The translations under genes and the position numbers were made by a program. A model generated the notes under the pieces. That model did not search any database, was not told where the DNA came from, and worked only from the letters and a program-made list of their open reading frames with translations. A DNA stretch of 64,000 bases from Paenibacillus endophyticus (lineage in GTDB: Bacteria; Bacillota; Bacilli; Paenibacillales; Paenibacillaceae), in contig NZ_JACHXW010000030.1 of assembly GCF_014192395.1 (NCBI RefSeq), positions 1 to 64,000 of the forward strand. The letters are read 5' to 3'. This document shows positions 7,542 to 15,782 of the stretch, piece after piece. The number at the start of each line of letters is the position of its first letter. Within the stretch, counting starts at the first letter, position 1.

Positions 7542-8159
7542 TCACCGATCCAATCCGAACACCGGTGCTAATTTTGATACGGATAATTGCTCGGTTAGAT
7601 CAAAATATTCACAAAAATTCATAATTATTGGATGCCATTTGGAAGGATCAACATGATTTGAATTAGAATCTTTTAGAAGGTCATCTTCGATATGAACTCT
7701 ATCTATGCGTACTTCAATGGAGACAAGGGAACTCGGTTCTTCGAATGGATGCAGCTTCACTAATGTGGCTTCCAGATGTACAGGGCATTCTTTGACACGT
7801 GGCGCACGTACACATTGTGACGGAAGTTCGGTTAACTCTGCAATTCCAAATTTATCAGCCTGATACTGATAGCCTCTCAGTAATTTCGATTCAGGCACTG
7901 GATTTCTACCTGTTAACAGTGTTAGTCGATTAATCGCAGGAATCAAATCGATGGACGGGAGATTAAGTACACACTCCTGCTCGCGGATTAAGTTTTGGAC
8001 GGTCTGCGACTTGCTGCTCAACCCGAGCATACAAGATTGATTGAGCCACCAGGCAGAGGACATAGGTGCCAAATTGGGTGTACCGTCTTCATTTAATGTA
8101 CTGATAAGCACCACAGAGGTTCCGAAGTAAAGCACTTTAGGCTTGATTACCTTATGCAT
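7542..8159 (-). CDS. Flavin reductase-like FMN-binding split-barrel protein
   Basis: The 205-residue product resembles the DIM6/NTAB flavin reductase-like family: FGTSVVLISTLNEDGTPNLAPMSSAWWL is the typical FMN-binding start, with a split-barrel core. Such proteins reduce or carry flavin, often for a partner monooxygenase. The ATG at 8159 is preferred to the TTG at 8180, because GAGAGGAATTG just before it would be inside the longer version. Upstream lies an extended -10 (TGATATAGT) overlapped by an inverted repeat at 8201-8228. It is convergent with the lipoprotein SnoaL gene. Confidence 0.75.
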   Translation of the reverse strand: MHKVIKPKVLYFGTSVVLISTLNEDGTPNLAPMSSAWWLNQSCMLGLSSKSQTVQNLIREQECVLNLPSIDLIPAINRLTLLTGRNPVPESKLLRGYQYQADKFGIAELTELPSQCVRAPRVKECPVHLEATLVKLHPFEEPSSLVSIEVRIDRVHIEDDLLKDSNSNHVDPSKWHPIIMNFCEYFDLTEQLSVSKLAPVFGLDR

Positions 8160-8198
8160 GATGGCGACAATTCCTCTCAAAAAGGACTATTTTTGATA

Positions 8199-8228
8199 AC
8201 TATATCACAGACCTAAGTGTGTGATATA
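8199..8228 (-). promoter_or_regulatory. Extended -10 overlapped by inverted repeat
   Basis: TATATCAC (8201-8208) and GTGATATA (8221-8228) form an 8-bp dyad with a 12-base spacer. The minus-strand -10 TATAGT with upstream TG (complement of 8199-8204) lies inside it, so a bound protein would be expected to repress the flavin reductase-like gene. The -10 is the same hexamer as in R elements, but the rest of R is absent. Confidence 0.5.
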
Positions 8229-8263
8229 GAGATAAGGAATAAGACAGCAAGATTGCAAAATAA

Positions 8264-8282
8264 CCATTCTCGGTAAGAATGG
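8264..8282 (-). terminator. Terminator hairpin related to that at 2615-2637
   Basis: CCATTC-N7-GAATGG is followed on the minus strand by TTATTTTGC. It ends the unit that contains the hydrolase remnant at 8308-8573. Confidence 0.6.
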
Positions 8283-8307
8283 CCATTAGTAAATTCAGTT
8301 ATTCTTC

Positions 8308-8573
8308 TTAACAAGCTTTGATTTGGCATACTGAAAGTACCCTCCGGAACAATTAGCTTAGAAATGCAATTGGATCACTTCATCTCTAAGACTGGTATAC
8401 ATTTGAGCGTCGTCAATGTAAATTGCAGTAAGGGCATGATCGCCAGATCAACGATACCGAACGCATCGAAACATCGACTGACCATTCTGCGGAACGAAAG
8501 CGCACAAATAAACAAGCTTCTTCTCAGGGGGGGAAAATACTCAGAGGTTTGACAGTTGACTACCCTGCTATGC
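8308..8573 (-). pseudogene. Alpha/beta hydrolase remnant (third copy)
   Basis: The text follows positions 917-1180 of the hydrolase at 685-1404 closely, for instance ACAAGCTTTGATTTgGCATACTGAAAGT, CAACGATACCGAACGCATCG and AATAAACAAGCTTCT. Indels and a deletion in the Ser region break the frame. It is closer to copy 1 than to copy 2. Confidence 0.85.
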
Positions 8574-8602
8574 TACTCGATTTCTGTATGAAAAAACGAA
8601 TA

Positions 8603-8632
8603 ACTCCCCTGCTGCCATAGCAGAAAGGGAGT
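8603..8632 (-). terminator. Rho-independent terminator
   Basis: ACTCCC..GCT / AGC..GGGAGT forms a hairpin, and the minus strand continues into TTATTCGTTTTTTCAT. It lies about 60 bases after the nitroreductase stop. Confidence 0.75.
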
Positions 8633-8693
8633 CATCCTTGATATACATGAGTTTGAAAAATTTTTGAAGAACGCGATCTAGTTCTACGTTACG

Positions 8694-9353
8694 TCACACA
8701 AATTTTACGATTTCATTCATCGGGAGTCTTTTCTTAGGACGCGCTTCGCGTACACGATGACCAAATGCCACCATGACGCTCAAGCTATATTCATCATCCC
8801 CCAGAAGCCCTCTCTTCTGAAGAAGGTCATTCACGGCATCTAATTCGAAGCCTTCAATCGGGCATGAATCTACGCCGATATGCGCTGCTGCCGTCATCAT
8901 ATTGCCAAGTGCAATGTAAGTTGATTTGGATGACCAGTCCACCAGAGCTCTTTCAGAATCTAAATGCAGATCATGATAAAACTGTTCGTAAGCAGGTCTC
9001 ATTTTATTGAAAACTTCCAAAGGCATTTGCATTTTTTGAGTTTGTTGTTCGACTAAATATGGAGAATCATAAGTCAGACCTTTCCTAGCCAAAATCAAAA
9101 CGAAATGACTTGATGTAGGAAGCTGTCGCACTGCACCAGACACGTGTGGAGCTAATTCATTTCTAAATTCTGGACTCTGTACAACAACAAATCTCCATGG
9201 CTCATTCCCCCCCGAACTAGGAGATAACCGACCAGCCTCCAAAATAAATTGGAAATCATCTTCGGGTATTTTTTTCTCTGGATCGAATTCTTTTGTTGCA
9301 TGTCGGTAATTGAAGGTGTCTAGCATCTCTAATTTTCTTACTGTTGTATCCAT
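8694..9353 (-). CDS. Nitroreductase-family FMN oxidoreductase (copy 1)
   Basis: This 219-residue nitroreductase resembles the NfsB/YfkO group. NYRHATKEFDP at the N-terminus and SPSSGGNEPWRF supply the FMN phosphate-binding residues, and MVAFGHR near the C-terminus completes the site. These dimeric enzymes reduce nitro compounds and quinones with NAD(P)H. A paralogue lies at 29533-30195. Element R4 lies upstream, with a ruined FrnE-like gene between promoter and start, so this is probably the second gene of a broken operon. A terminator follows closely. Confidence 0.9.
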   Translation of the reverse strand: MDTTVRKLEMLDTFNYRHATKEFDPEKKIPEDDFQFILEAGRLSPSSGGNEPWRFVVVQSPEFRNELAPHVSGAVRQLPTSSHFVLILARKGLTYDSPYLVEQQTQKMQMPLEVFNKMRPAYEQFYHDLHLDSERALVDWSSKSTYIALGNMMTAAAHIGVDSCPIEGFELDAVNDLLQKRGLLGDDEYSLSVMVAFGHRVREARPKKRLPMNEIVKFV

Positions 9354-9430
9354 TTTTACTCCCGCTTTCTAATTAAAATTGATTTTGATCTATAAAAATT
9401 GAACTCTGGAGATGACATATTGACTTATAT

Positions 9431-9565
9431 GTCGAGGAACACAACGCTCTCTACTCGTCGCTCTACCAGCTCATTTGCCTCACTTCATCAAGGAATCAAA
9501 CGCTTGGCTATACCCTAGTTAATTTCAGACTATCCTGTTCCACACGCCTTAAGATTTCAGCGTGT
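9431..9565 (-). pseudogene. FrnE/DsbA-family gene remnant
   Basis: AGGAACaCaACG..CTACTCGTC..CAgCTCAT..CCTcAcTTCATCA matches the intact gene at about 12540-12600. It is then joined directly to a second piece (TTAATTTCAGACTATCCTGT) matching about 12819-12850. So there is a large internal deletion. It lies between R4 and the nitroreductase. Confidence 0.65.
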
Positions 9566-9580
9566 GTGAAGCCTCAATCG

Positions 9581-9660
9581 CCTCGAGATAACTATAGCAG
9601 GTATTCATTTTATAAATAAGAAGGCAATTTTTTTATATATGCTTTATAAAAGTAAAGCAT
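9581..9660 (-). promoter_or_regulatory. R element copy R4
   Basis: On the minus strand: GCTTTACTTTTATAAAGC, an A/T block, GCCTTCTTAT, TGCTATAGT as the extended -10 and a CTCGAGGCG block. It points at the FrnE-like remnant and the nitroreductase at 8694-9353. Confidence 0.85.
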
Positions 9661-9870
9661 CATACCTATGTTATTCTCATGACAATCGAAATCGTTGCCC
9701 ATCTTCCGTTTTAAATATTCTTCATAAAAAAAGAAGCAGGCAGCTAATATCAGATGTCTTAGATGTCTACTTCTTACAATTTAGAACTAATTCCAGATCA
9801 ATTCATATGACTTTGTGTCCTTTAGGATTTACGCGGGGCCAACCGACATGAGTTAACCTCAATTCCCTTT

Positions 9871-10100
9871 AATCATGCATATCTAAAGGAACGGTATCGG
9901 CATTCATTACCGACGATAACGCCGGTATAGGATGCACCGATCGACAACATAAGAAGATAAAGGCCGGTAGAATAAACGACCAGCAGCTTTTACCCATGTC
10001 CATATTACTTAACCAGAACATGCCGACCGTATTGATGGCTTGCGTAATCTTCGCCGCTGACCGCTTGTACGTTCCCTATATGGAGCATACCCGTTAAGCC
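9871..10100 (-). pseudogene. DHA2-type MFS transporter remnant
   Basis: Pieces align with the intact exporter at 20060-21484: the stop-proximal ATGCAT..GGAAC..GGCA (9874-9900), then GATAACGCCGGTATAGGATG (as in 20347-20366), CCCATGTCCATATTACTTAACC (as in 20430-20452) and AATCTTCGCCGCTGACC (as in 20793-20809). It has large internal deletions and no open frame. Confidence 0.75.
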
Positions 10101-10261
10101 CCCCTGTCACTCCATCTTTGTAGAAAAGCTAGAAAATCGCCATCGCCCAAATGTCTTCAAATGTCTTCGCATGAGAATGGATTTTTATATGTTTTTTTAA
10201 AAAAGTTATAGCCTATCTTCAATTTAAGCAATTTTCGCTTCATTTATTCAGGCTAGACGTA

Positions 10262-10342
10262 TAGCTTTATTTTTATAAAGCATATTAATAAAAATAGCCT
10301 TCTTATGAAAATTTAGAATACCTGCTATAGTTACCTCGAAGC
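10262..10342 (+). promoter_or_regulatory. R element copy R5
   Basis: GCTTTATTTTTATAAAGC is a perfect 7-bp inverted repeat at 10264-10281. The -35 position reads TTATGA (10303-10308), 17 bases before TATAGT (10326-10331) with an upstream TGC. The dyad centre is about 66 bases before the expected transcript start, a common place for an activator. It drives the SnoaL-like gene at 10435-10971, with a leader of about 97 bases. Confidence 0.9.
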
Positions 10343-10434
10343 GACTGAAGCATCATTTACTTAGATGATCAGCTTTTGAATCAAAGTATCGTGCTTTTTG
10401 TTTCTATCAAAAATTAGAAGGAGATTGACATAAT

Positions 10435-10971
10435 ATGACCAACACAAAAAATAATGAACAAGAAATTCTAATCAATAGACTTATTCAGCTTGAACAAAAA
10501 TCCCAACGATTGGAGGACATCGAAGAGATAAAAAAATTAAAAGCCCGTTTTTTCCGTTTTATCGATGAGAAAAAATGGACGGAATTTGGGGATCTTTTTA
10601 CATCGGATGCCACACTTATTTCCCAAGGCCAGGATTTTTCTGCAGGGGGCGGGCAAGCTTATGGAAAAATGATTGGAGATCTTGTGGGCAAAGCACCTAC
10701 GGTTCACCACGGGCATATGCCTGAGATTGATATGATCGACATGGATAACGCTAAGGGTATTTGGGCCATGGAGGATTTGTTGACTTTCCCTGACGCGAAG
10801 GATGCGTATCCGGGACATAACGGGTATGGTCAATACCGCGAAATGTATAGAAAAGAGAATGGCACCTGGAAAATTAGCAGCACTAAACTAACACGATTCC
10901 GTATGGATCCTCTTAAGAACTGGGATCCGAATACAGACCCTGTAACTGGACAGACTGTAACCAGCAAGTAA
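10435..10971 (+). CDS. SnoaL-like (NTF2-fold) protein, cytosolic
   Basis: The 178-residue protein has an N-terminal helix with heptad-like leucines (residues 11-35) followed by a SnoaL_4-type domain. KARFFRFIDEKKW and APTVHHGHMPE mark the active-site region. In the other copies the first motif reads KARYFRFVDEKKW; here the Tyr corresponding to Tyr30 of the dehydratase BaiE is Phe39, while the Asp (residue 44) and the His pair remain. The tail PLKNWDPNTDPVTGQ is shared by all copies. GAAGGAGATTGACATA precedes the ATG. It is transcribed from R5 and ended by the terminator at 11005-11034. Confidence 0.8.
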   Translation: MTNTKNNEQEILINRLIQLEQKSQRLEDIEEIKKLKARFFRFIDEKKWTEFGDLFTSDATLISQGQDFSAGGGQAYGKMIGDLVGKAPTVHHGHMPEIDMIDMDNAKGIWAMEDLLTFPDAKDAYPGHNGYGQYREMYRKENGTWKISSTKLTRFRMDPLKNWDPNTDPVTGQTVTSK

Positions 10972-11004
10972 TCCACAGTGACTAAATAAATGAAAATGAA
11001 CACA

Positions 11005-11034
11005 GTAAACCCTTTGGATCTCCAAAGGGTTTAC
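11005..11034 (+). terminator. Rho-independent terminator
   Basis: GTAAACCCTTTGGA and TCCAAAGGGTTTAC form a perfect 14-bp stem with almost no loop, just after the SnoaL-like gene. Confidence 0.8.
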
Positions 11035-11233
11035 TTGCATATAGAGGTATGTGTTCCTTTCGCTTAGACAAGCAAATAAAGTTTCGGCTCACCCATTAAA
11101 TAATCTTCGTGCCGTAACAAAACGCTTCTTCCATTTATCATCTTACTCGTTCTGAGCAATTTTAATTATGGTCTTACCATTCTATAGTTAAGCGAACAAA
11201 TAAACACAAGCTGCTGATCCGCAATAGTGAAAA
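11035..11233. other. Gene-free stretch
   Basis: Between the SnoaL terminator and the SDR terminator I see no gene, repeat or recognisable remnant. Confidence 0.4.
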
Positions 11234-11264
11234 TAGAGCGATCACCATTTGGGTTAGCGCTCTA
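11234..11264 (-). terminator. Terminator hairpin related to that at 3313-3357
   Basis: TAGAGCGAT and AGCGCTCTA pair with one mismatch around CACCATTTGGGTT. Stem and loop are plainly the same family as the hairpin at 3313-3357. It follows the SDR gene. Confidence 0.7.
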
Positions 11265-11322
11265 CTAGTTTTTCAATCAAAGAGTATGACAGAAACTCAA
11301 TTACAACTTGCTCAATAACTAC

Positions 11323-12321
11323 TTATACAGGAAACTTAACGCCAGTCAGATTTTCACTAAGTTGCCAGAGTTGCTCCGCATATTCAGGATTAACCGCCCA
11401 AGGCTTAACTCCTGGTCCTAAAGGTTTATCGGCAGGAACGGCCTCTGCAATATCCACATTCTCGCAATAGACTCCTCCCTTGCCTTCTAACTGTTTGTTC
11501 ACAGCTGACCAAACAATTGTAGCTGCACCTTCTGATACTGTCTTCAACTCATCGTTATACTCACTAAAAGTTCGTTGCCCTTGTTCGTCCAGCGCCCCCA
11601 TCGCACGCATTTCATCATCTGACAAATGACGTGACAAATCAGTTACAATAGACCCTGGATGCAAGGAAAATGCACGAACTCCATAGTTTTTACCTCGCTT
11701 ATCCAACTCAACAGCAAATAATGCATTGGCTGTCTTGGATTGTCCATACGCAATCCATTTGTCGTATTCTCGATTTTTAAAATTAGGATCGTTGAAGTCA
11801 ATACCACTAATCGCATGGCCTCGTGAGGAAACAGATACTACCCTAGCCCCCTCCGCTTTGACTAAAGCTGGCCAAAGTCTAGCTGCTAATTGGAAATGGC
11901 CCAAATGGTTTGTAGCAAACTGAGATTCATATCCACGATTATCACGTGAAAGATCCGAAGCCATAATCCCAGCACTATCGATAAGAATATGCAATGGACG
12001 ATTGGAATCAAGAAAACGTTGGGCAAATGCATCAATTGAGAAGGGATCTATAAGATCCAATGATTCTATTTCAACTCCAGGAATAGCGGAGACCGCAGCC
12101 ATAGCCTTCCCTGATGTACGCGCGGGTACAATAACGGTAGCCCCTGCTTCTGCGAGAATGCGTGTTGTCTCCAAACCTAAACCCGAGTATCCCCCCGTCA
12201 CAATGGCGACTTTCCCACTTAAATCTCTTCCTTGTAAAGCCTCCTTCGCTGTCGTTCTAGGACCAAATCCTGAATACATAGGTGTCTGTATCGTTATTTC
12301 GTTATTATTTTTTTGCATCAT
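11323..12321 (-). CDS. Short-chain dehydrogenase/reductase
   Basis: The 332-residue protein is a classical-fold SDR of the retinol dehydrogenase/WWOX-like subgroup. GKVAIVTGGYSGLG at about residues 35-48 is the NAD(P)-binding TGxxxGxG, the usual NNAG is DSAG, Ser is in SVSSRGH, and YGQSK supplies the catalytic Tyr and Lys. It should reduce or oxidise a carbonyl or alcohol; the substrate is unknown. GGAGGAACATAATG supports the start. It lies 51 bases after the FrnE-like gene and is the last gene of the R6 operon, ending at the hairpin 11234-11264. Remnants of copies are at 3405-3470 and 5534-5890. Confidence 0.9.
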   Translation of the reverse strand: MMQKNNNEITIQTPMYSGFGPRTTAKEALQGRDLSGKVAIVTGGYSGLGLETTRILAEAGATVIVPARTSGKAMAAVSAIPGVEIESLDLIDPFSIDAFAQRFLDSNRPLHILIDSAGIMASDLSRDNRGYESQFATNHLGHFQLAARLWPALVKAEGARVVSVSSRGHAISGIDFNDPNFKNREYDKWIAYGQSKTANALFAVELDKRGKNYGVRAFSLHPGSIVTDLSRHLSDDEMRAMGALDEQGQRTFSEYNDELKTVSEGAATIVWSAVNKQLEGKGGVYCENVDIAEAVPADKPLGPGVKPWAVNPEYAEQLWQLSENLTGVKFPV

Positions 12322-12372
12322 TATGTTCCTCCATCGTTTAGGAATCTTAGATAAAATCTATTTAGTACAAAT

Positions 12373-13083
12373 TCATACTTCGCATGTCCCATCTTCACAA
12401 AGTGAAGCTTTAGGATCAACAGAAGTTGATTTAAATGGAATATACGGGTTCTCTTCCTTCCATGCTTGCTGTAACGCTTCTACGAATACTTCCGCTGGCT
12501 GAGCTCCAGAGATGCCATATTTGTCATTGATGACGAAATAAGGAACGCCACGTATCCCTACTCGTCTTGCAGCCAACTCATCGGCCCTTACCTCATCATG
12601 AAATCGATCGCTTGCCAACATCTCTGCTGCATCGTCACCGTCCAGACCTGCTTGGATGGCAATGTCAACTAAGATACTCAGGTCATCCAAGTACAAAGAA
12701 TCCGTGAAATATGCCTGGTACAACCTTTCTATCACATCATCCGCTTTTCCAAATTGCATAGCAAACTGTAGCAGGCGATGAGCGTTTAATGTATTGGTGG
12801 GCTTGGCTGTATCGTAGTTGAATTTGAGTCCATCCTGTTCAGCACGCTTTGAAATATCATCCTGTAATGCTTTCATGTGTTCACGAGTCGATCCCTGTCT
12901 AGCAGCAGCCATGCCAGTAATATCATCCAAGGGATTCACCTGGATATGTGGATTTAGTTCAAAGCTTCGATAAACGATTTCTACAGTCTCTGGATGAGCA
13001 AGCTTCTCTAGACCTGCTTCAAAACGACGTTTGCCTATATAACAAAACGGACATATCATATCTGTCCAAACTTCTACTTTCAT
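12373..13083 (-). CDS. FrnE/DsbA-family disulfide oxidoreductase
   Basis: The 236-residue product is a FrnE-like member of the DsbA family. The active site CPFC lies at residues 11-14 (MKVEVWTDMICPFC), a helical insert follows, and RGVPYFVI carries the cis-proline loop. A second Cys pair (CEDGTC) ends the protein. It has no signal peptide, so it acts in the cytosol, probably as a thiol-disulfide isomerase, possibly under oxidative stress. The ATG at 13083 is chosen over 13173 because AAAAGGGGAGAATAAGAGA stands before it and the family begins here. Remnants of copies lie at 5290-5480, 9431-9565 and 22675-23060. Confidence 0.88.
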   Translation of the reverse strand: MKVEVWTDMICPFCYIGKRRFEAGLEKLAHPETVEIVYRSFELNPHIQVNPLDDITGMAAARQGSTREHMKALQDDISKRAEQDGLKFNYDTAKPTNTLNAHRLLQFAMQFGKADDVIERLYQAYFTDSLYLDDLSILVDIAIQAGLDGDDAAEMLASDRFHDEVRADELAARRVGIRGVPYFVINDKYGISGAQPAEVFVEALQQAWKEENPYIPFKSTSVDPKASLCEDGTCEV

Positions 13084-13159
13084 TCTCTTATTCTCCCCTT
13101 TTACTCCAAGAGTATTGTTGTTGCGAGTGAACCCATCCGAAATCGAATTAGGTTCTACT

Positions 13160-13593
13160 CTATTCTCTGTCACTTAAACATGCATCTCGAGCGGTATCGA
13201 GAGGATCAACGCAATGACCGCGAAACAGCCGCTTATGTTTAATACCGTGTGAAAGAGGTACTATAAAAGAGGCAACCGATCTTAGAGGTAGCATGGTGTT
13301 AGATTGAGCTGAACTATAACCAATACCTGCATTGTTTACAAGAACATCGATTTTACCGAATTCTCTCTCCGCTTCTTCAACGACTTTAAGAACATCCTTA
13401 GGGTCGGTAACATCAACAGTAGCCAAATGAGCTGTATCTAGAAAATGATTCGCAAGCGCCTTTTGAGATTCGGTATTCCGGGCAGTCATCACGACACAAT
13501 GCCCGTGATTCAGAACAGTTTTTGCCAAAACTTCCCGACACCACTTGAAGTACCTGTAACTAGCCAAACGGTGTTGTTTATCTGCGCCTGCAT
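13160..13593 (-). pseudogene. Short-chain dehydrogenase, frameshifted and truncated
   Basis: From the ATG at 13593 the minus strand reads MQAQINNTVWLVTGTSSGVG and then leaves frame. One base further on, the other frame continues as REVLAKTVLNHGHCVVMTAR through FGKIDVLVNNAGIGY, a normal SDR N-terminus. After about residue 100 the sequence no longer follows the family, and the YxxxK motif is absent. Full length would be about 280 residues. It is the first gene behind R6, and its loss leaves the FrnE-like and second SDR genes intact downstream. Confidence 0.8.
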
Positions 13594-13638
13594 AATTGAA
13601 CATCTTCCTTCATTTAAGGACTTCATTAAAGTGAATCT

Positions 13639-13720
13639 CCTCAAAGTCAACTATAGCAGGTCTTCACCTATCCCATAAGAACGCTATTTTTTTAAACATG
13701 CTTTATAAAAATAAAGTTAC
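13639..13720 (-). promoter_or_regulatory. R element copy R6
   Basis: On the minus strand: CTTTATTTTTATAAAG, GCATGTTTAAAAAAATAGCG, TTCTTATGGG, then TGCTATAGT. It stands about 50 bases before the frameshifted SDR and so drives the SDR-FrnE-SDR operon down to 11323. Confidence 0.85.
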
Positions 13721-13815
13721 TTAATATATAGGGTGTCTCCTCTTACAGAACATTATGAACTTATTTTAGATTCATAAGGTCCCTTATGAACGACTCCTAT
13801 TCAAGAGCAAATGCG

Positions 13816-14003
13816 CCTGAAAGCCATCACGATCGATAGAGACGAATAGCCAAGCTCGTATATGCATAATGTCGAGAAATAATTGAACTCGGTCGTATAA
13901 GAAAAAATCAAAAATCCGATAATATTGTATGGAACGAGCGATCGAAGTCTGATATTCCAACCAGGCATTGTGTCGAACTATACGCCCCGTGTTAGAATCT
14001 TCC
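13816..14003 (-). pseudogene. MFS transporter remnant joined to a cupin remnant
   Basis: Positions 13816-13952 follow 20567-20695 of the intact exporter (AAGCCAT, GACGAATAgCCaAGCTCGT, GTCGAGAAATA, TAAGAAaaaATCAAAAAtCC, GAACGAGCGATCGAA). Positions 13957-14003 then follow the 5' part of the cupin gene at 573-610 (GGCATTGTGTCGAAC.ATAC). The two relics lie side by side in the same orientation. Confidence 0.65.
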
Positions 14004-14086
14004 CTTTAGAGCCCTACCATGATTTAAACGTGGCAAGAACAACTCTCAGTCATCCTGCTCGGACATTCTGTCTTTTAAAACATTAA

Positions 14087-14122
14087 CAAAACTGACCATT
14101 TATAGATGGTCAGTTTTGTTTT
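14087..14122. terminator. Bidirectional terminator hairpin
   Basis: AAAACTGACCAT and ATGGTCAGTTTT form a perfect 12-bp stem around TTATAG, followed by TGTTTTAT. It isolates the accessory R-operon debris from the thioredoxin-like gene that starts at 14167. Confidence 0.8.
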
Positions 14123-14166
14123 ATATTCACTGTATCTCAAAAATAATCAAAAGGATGCGTGAAGAA

Positions 14167-14775
14167 ATGGAAGCACGATTAAACCTAACACACATAATCG
14201 GTAAAGGGATTTCACCTCAACAGTTCATGGATGACATGCAGATTCGGACAATGGAAATCAGTAATATCCCGAATACCAAAGAAAAGTTGATCTCCGTTTA
14301 CGAGAATTTCACATGGACGCAAGAAGAACAGAAAGTATTCTTTACCGCTTTAAACAATCGCTCCGACCTGCACTGTTTGATTCTATGCACGGATTGGTGC
14401 CCGGACGTAATCTGGAATGTTCCTTTACTGTTTCGAGTGATGGAGCAGAGCCGCATTTCGACTGAAGTGTTGCTCATGGAGGAGCATATGGAGACCATGG
14501 ATCTCTTTCTCACGGATGGCGGGCGAGCGCAGCCGATCGCGGTTATCTTGAATGTGTCCGGAGAGGTTCTAGGCAGATGGGGAGCGCGTCCAGCCTATAT
14601 TCAGGCCGTGATGGATCGGTTTAAAAAGAACAATCCTGATAAACAAAAAGCCGATTATAAGGGGAAACTGAACCAAATATATCGGGAGATCGGCGAGCTC
14701 TATCATGCTAGCAACGAATATCAGAAAGTTATGCTTCATGAATTAAAAGATTTGTTTACTACCTTTCCTTCGTGA
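14167..14775 (+). CDS. Thioredoxin-like family protein
   Basis: The product of about 202 residues belongs to the thioredoxin-like group (Thioredoxin_9) common in Bacillota. A beta strand leads to LILCTDWCPDVIWNVPLL, with Cys-x-x-x-Cys-Pro-Asp in place of CxxC, and FLTDGGRAQPIAVILN holds the expected Pro loop. Its function is not known; a redox or thiol role is inferred from the fold. The ATG at 14167 is preferred over that at 14155, because AAAAGG touches the latter directly. The last ~40 residues are charged and helical. It is followed after 25 bases by the EamA transporter and probably shares its transcript. Confidence 0.7.
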   Translation: MEARLNLTHIIGKGISPQQFMDDMQIRTMEISNIPNTKEKLISVYENFTWTQEEQKVFFTALNNRSDLHCLILCTDWCPDVIWNVPLLFRVMEQSRISTEVLLMEEHMETMDLFLTDGGRAQPIAVILNVSGEVLGRWGARPAYIQAVMDRFKKNNPDKQKADYKGKLNQIYREIGELYHASNEYQKVMLHELKDLFTTFPS

Positions 14776-14800
14776 ATTTTCAATCTATCTGGAAGCAGGG

Positions 14801-15730
14801 ATGACCATAGTGCACCGATCGCTTTTTCTTGTTTTACTATTGCTCAGCCTCATTTGGGGAGGGTCCTATTATTTCATCAAAGTGCTCATTCAAGATTTCG
14901 GACCCTGGACAGTCGTATTTCTGCGATCTGTTCTTGGGCTAGCCGTCATCACGCTCGTTATGGTCGTGATGCGAAAACCGTTTCAGTTCAAGAATACGCC
15001 ATGGGTATCCGTATGCGTTATGGCTCTTGTTAATACTTGCATACCATGGGCGATCATCGGTTTCAGTGAGATGAGGCTAACAAGCAGCATGGCTTCCATA
15101 CTGAATGCTACGACTCCTCTTTGGTCACTAGTTGTGGGGGTTTTATTCTTTGGAACGGTTTCTTTCCGAATGCAATGGATTGGGATAAGCGCTGCCATTA
15201 TCGGCCTGATTGTTCTTCTCGGCCTTAATCCTGCTTCGATCATTTCCGTGGATGCACACGGATTTATCGCGATGATTATTGCTTCACTTTTCTATGGGCT
15301 CGGATCTCATTTTTCAAAGCGTCTTCTAAAAGTAATATCCACCTACCAAGCAACTTTCGGCACCCTATTATTCTCAATGTTAGGAAGCGGCGGTTTCGCA
15401 CTATCTTTTGAAACCATTTCGTATTCGAAGATTGCCGTGCCGCAGAATATGACTGTTCTGATCGGACTAGGGATCTTCGGATCTGGGGTAGCATACATAC
15501 TCTTCTACTGGATTGTTCAAAATGGCGGTCCCGTATTCGCGACCATGGTCACTTATCTATTGCCTTTATTCTCTCTGGTTTGGGGGGCCTTGATGTTAAA
15601 CGAACACATCGGTTGGAGTATGATCGCAGGACTCGCTTTCATTCTGGTAGGGGTGTTTCTTGCAAGCGGAAAAGGTGTAAAGCTTTCATCGAAACCCAAA
15701 CATCGGAAGAATTCCACCTATGATATTTAA
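14801..15730 (+). CDS. EamA/RhaT-family (DMT) transporter
   Basis: The 309-residue protein has the ten hydrophobic segments of a drug/metabolite transporter, arranged as two EamA repeats (about residues 5-140 and 150-290). LLLSLIWGGSYYFIK is the usual first helix and VWGALMLNEHIGWSMIAGLAFILVG the usual last repeat. It is a membrane exporter of a small metabolite, such as an amino acid or nucleoside derivative; the substrate cannot be told. It follows a thioredoxin-like gene and lies convergent to a MocR regulator across an IS30 relic; DMT exporters are often controlled by MocR proteins, so the two may be linked. Confidence 0.88.
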   Translation: MTIVHRSLFLVLLLLSLIWGGSYYFIKVLIQDFGPWTVVFLRSVLGLAVITLVMVVMRKPFQFKNTPWVSVCVMALVNTCIPWAIIGFSEMRLTSSMASILNATTPLWSLVVGVLFFGTVSFRMQWIGISAAIIGLIVLLGLNPASIISVDAHGFIAMIIASLFYGLGSHFSKRLLKVISTYQATFGTLLFSMLGSGGFALSFETISYSKIAVPQNMTVLIGLGIFGSGVAYILFYWIVQNGGPVFATMVTYLLPLFSLVWGALMLNEHIGWSMIAGLAFILVGVFLASGKGVKLSSKPKHRKNSTYDI

Positions 15731-15782
15731 GGGTCTACATTCAAATCTTAAACTGCGTATTCCAATTTAGGATTAATTTTAT

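Noticed and set aside
8264-8282. Hairpin considered as an operator for the flavin reductase-like gene.
   Set aside because: It matches the terminator hairpin at 2615-2637 in stem and loop and is placed after a gene remnant on the minus strand, so a terminator is the better explanation.
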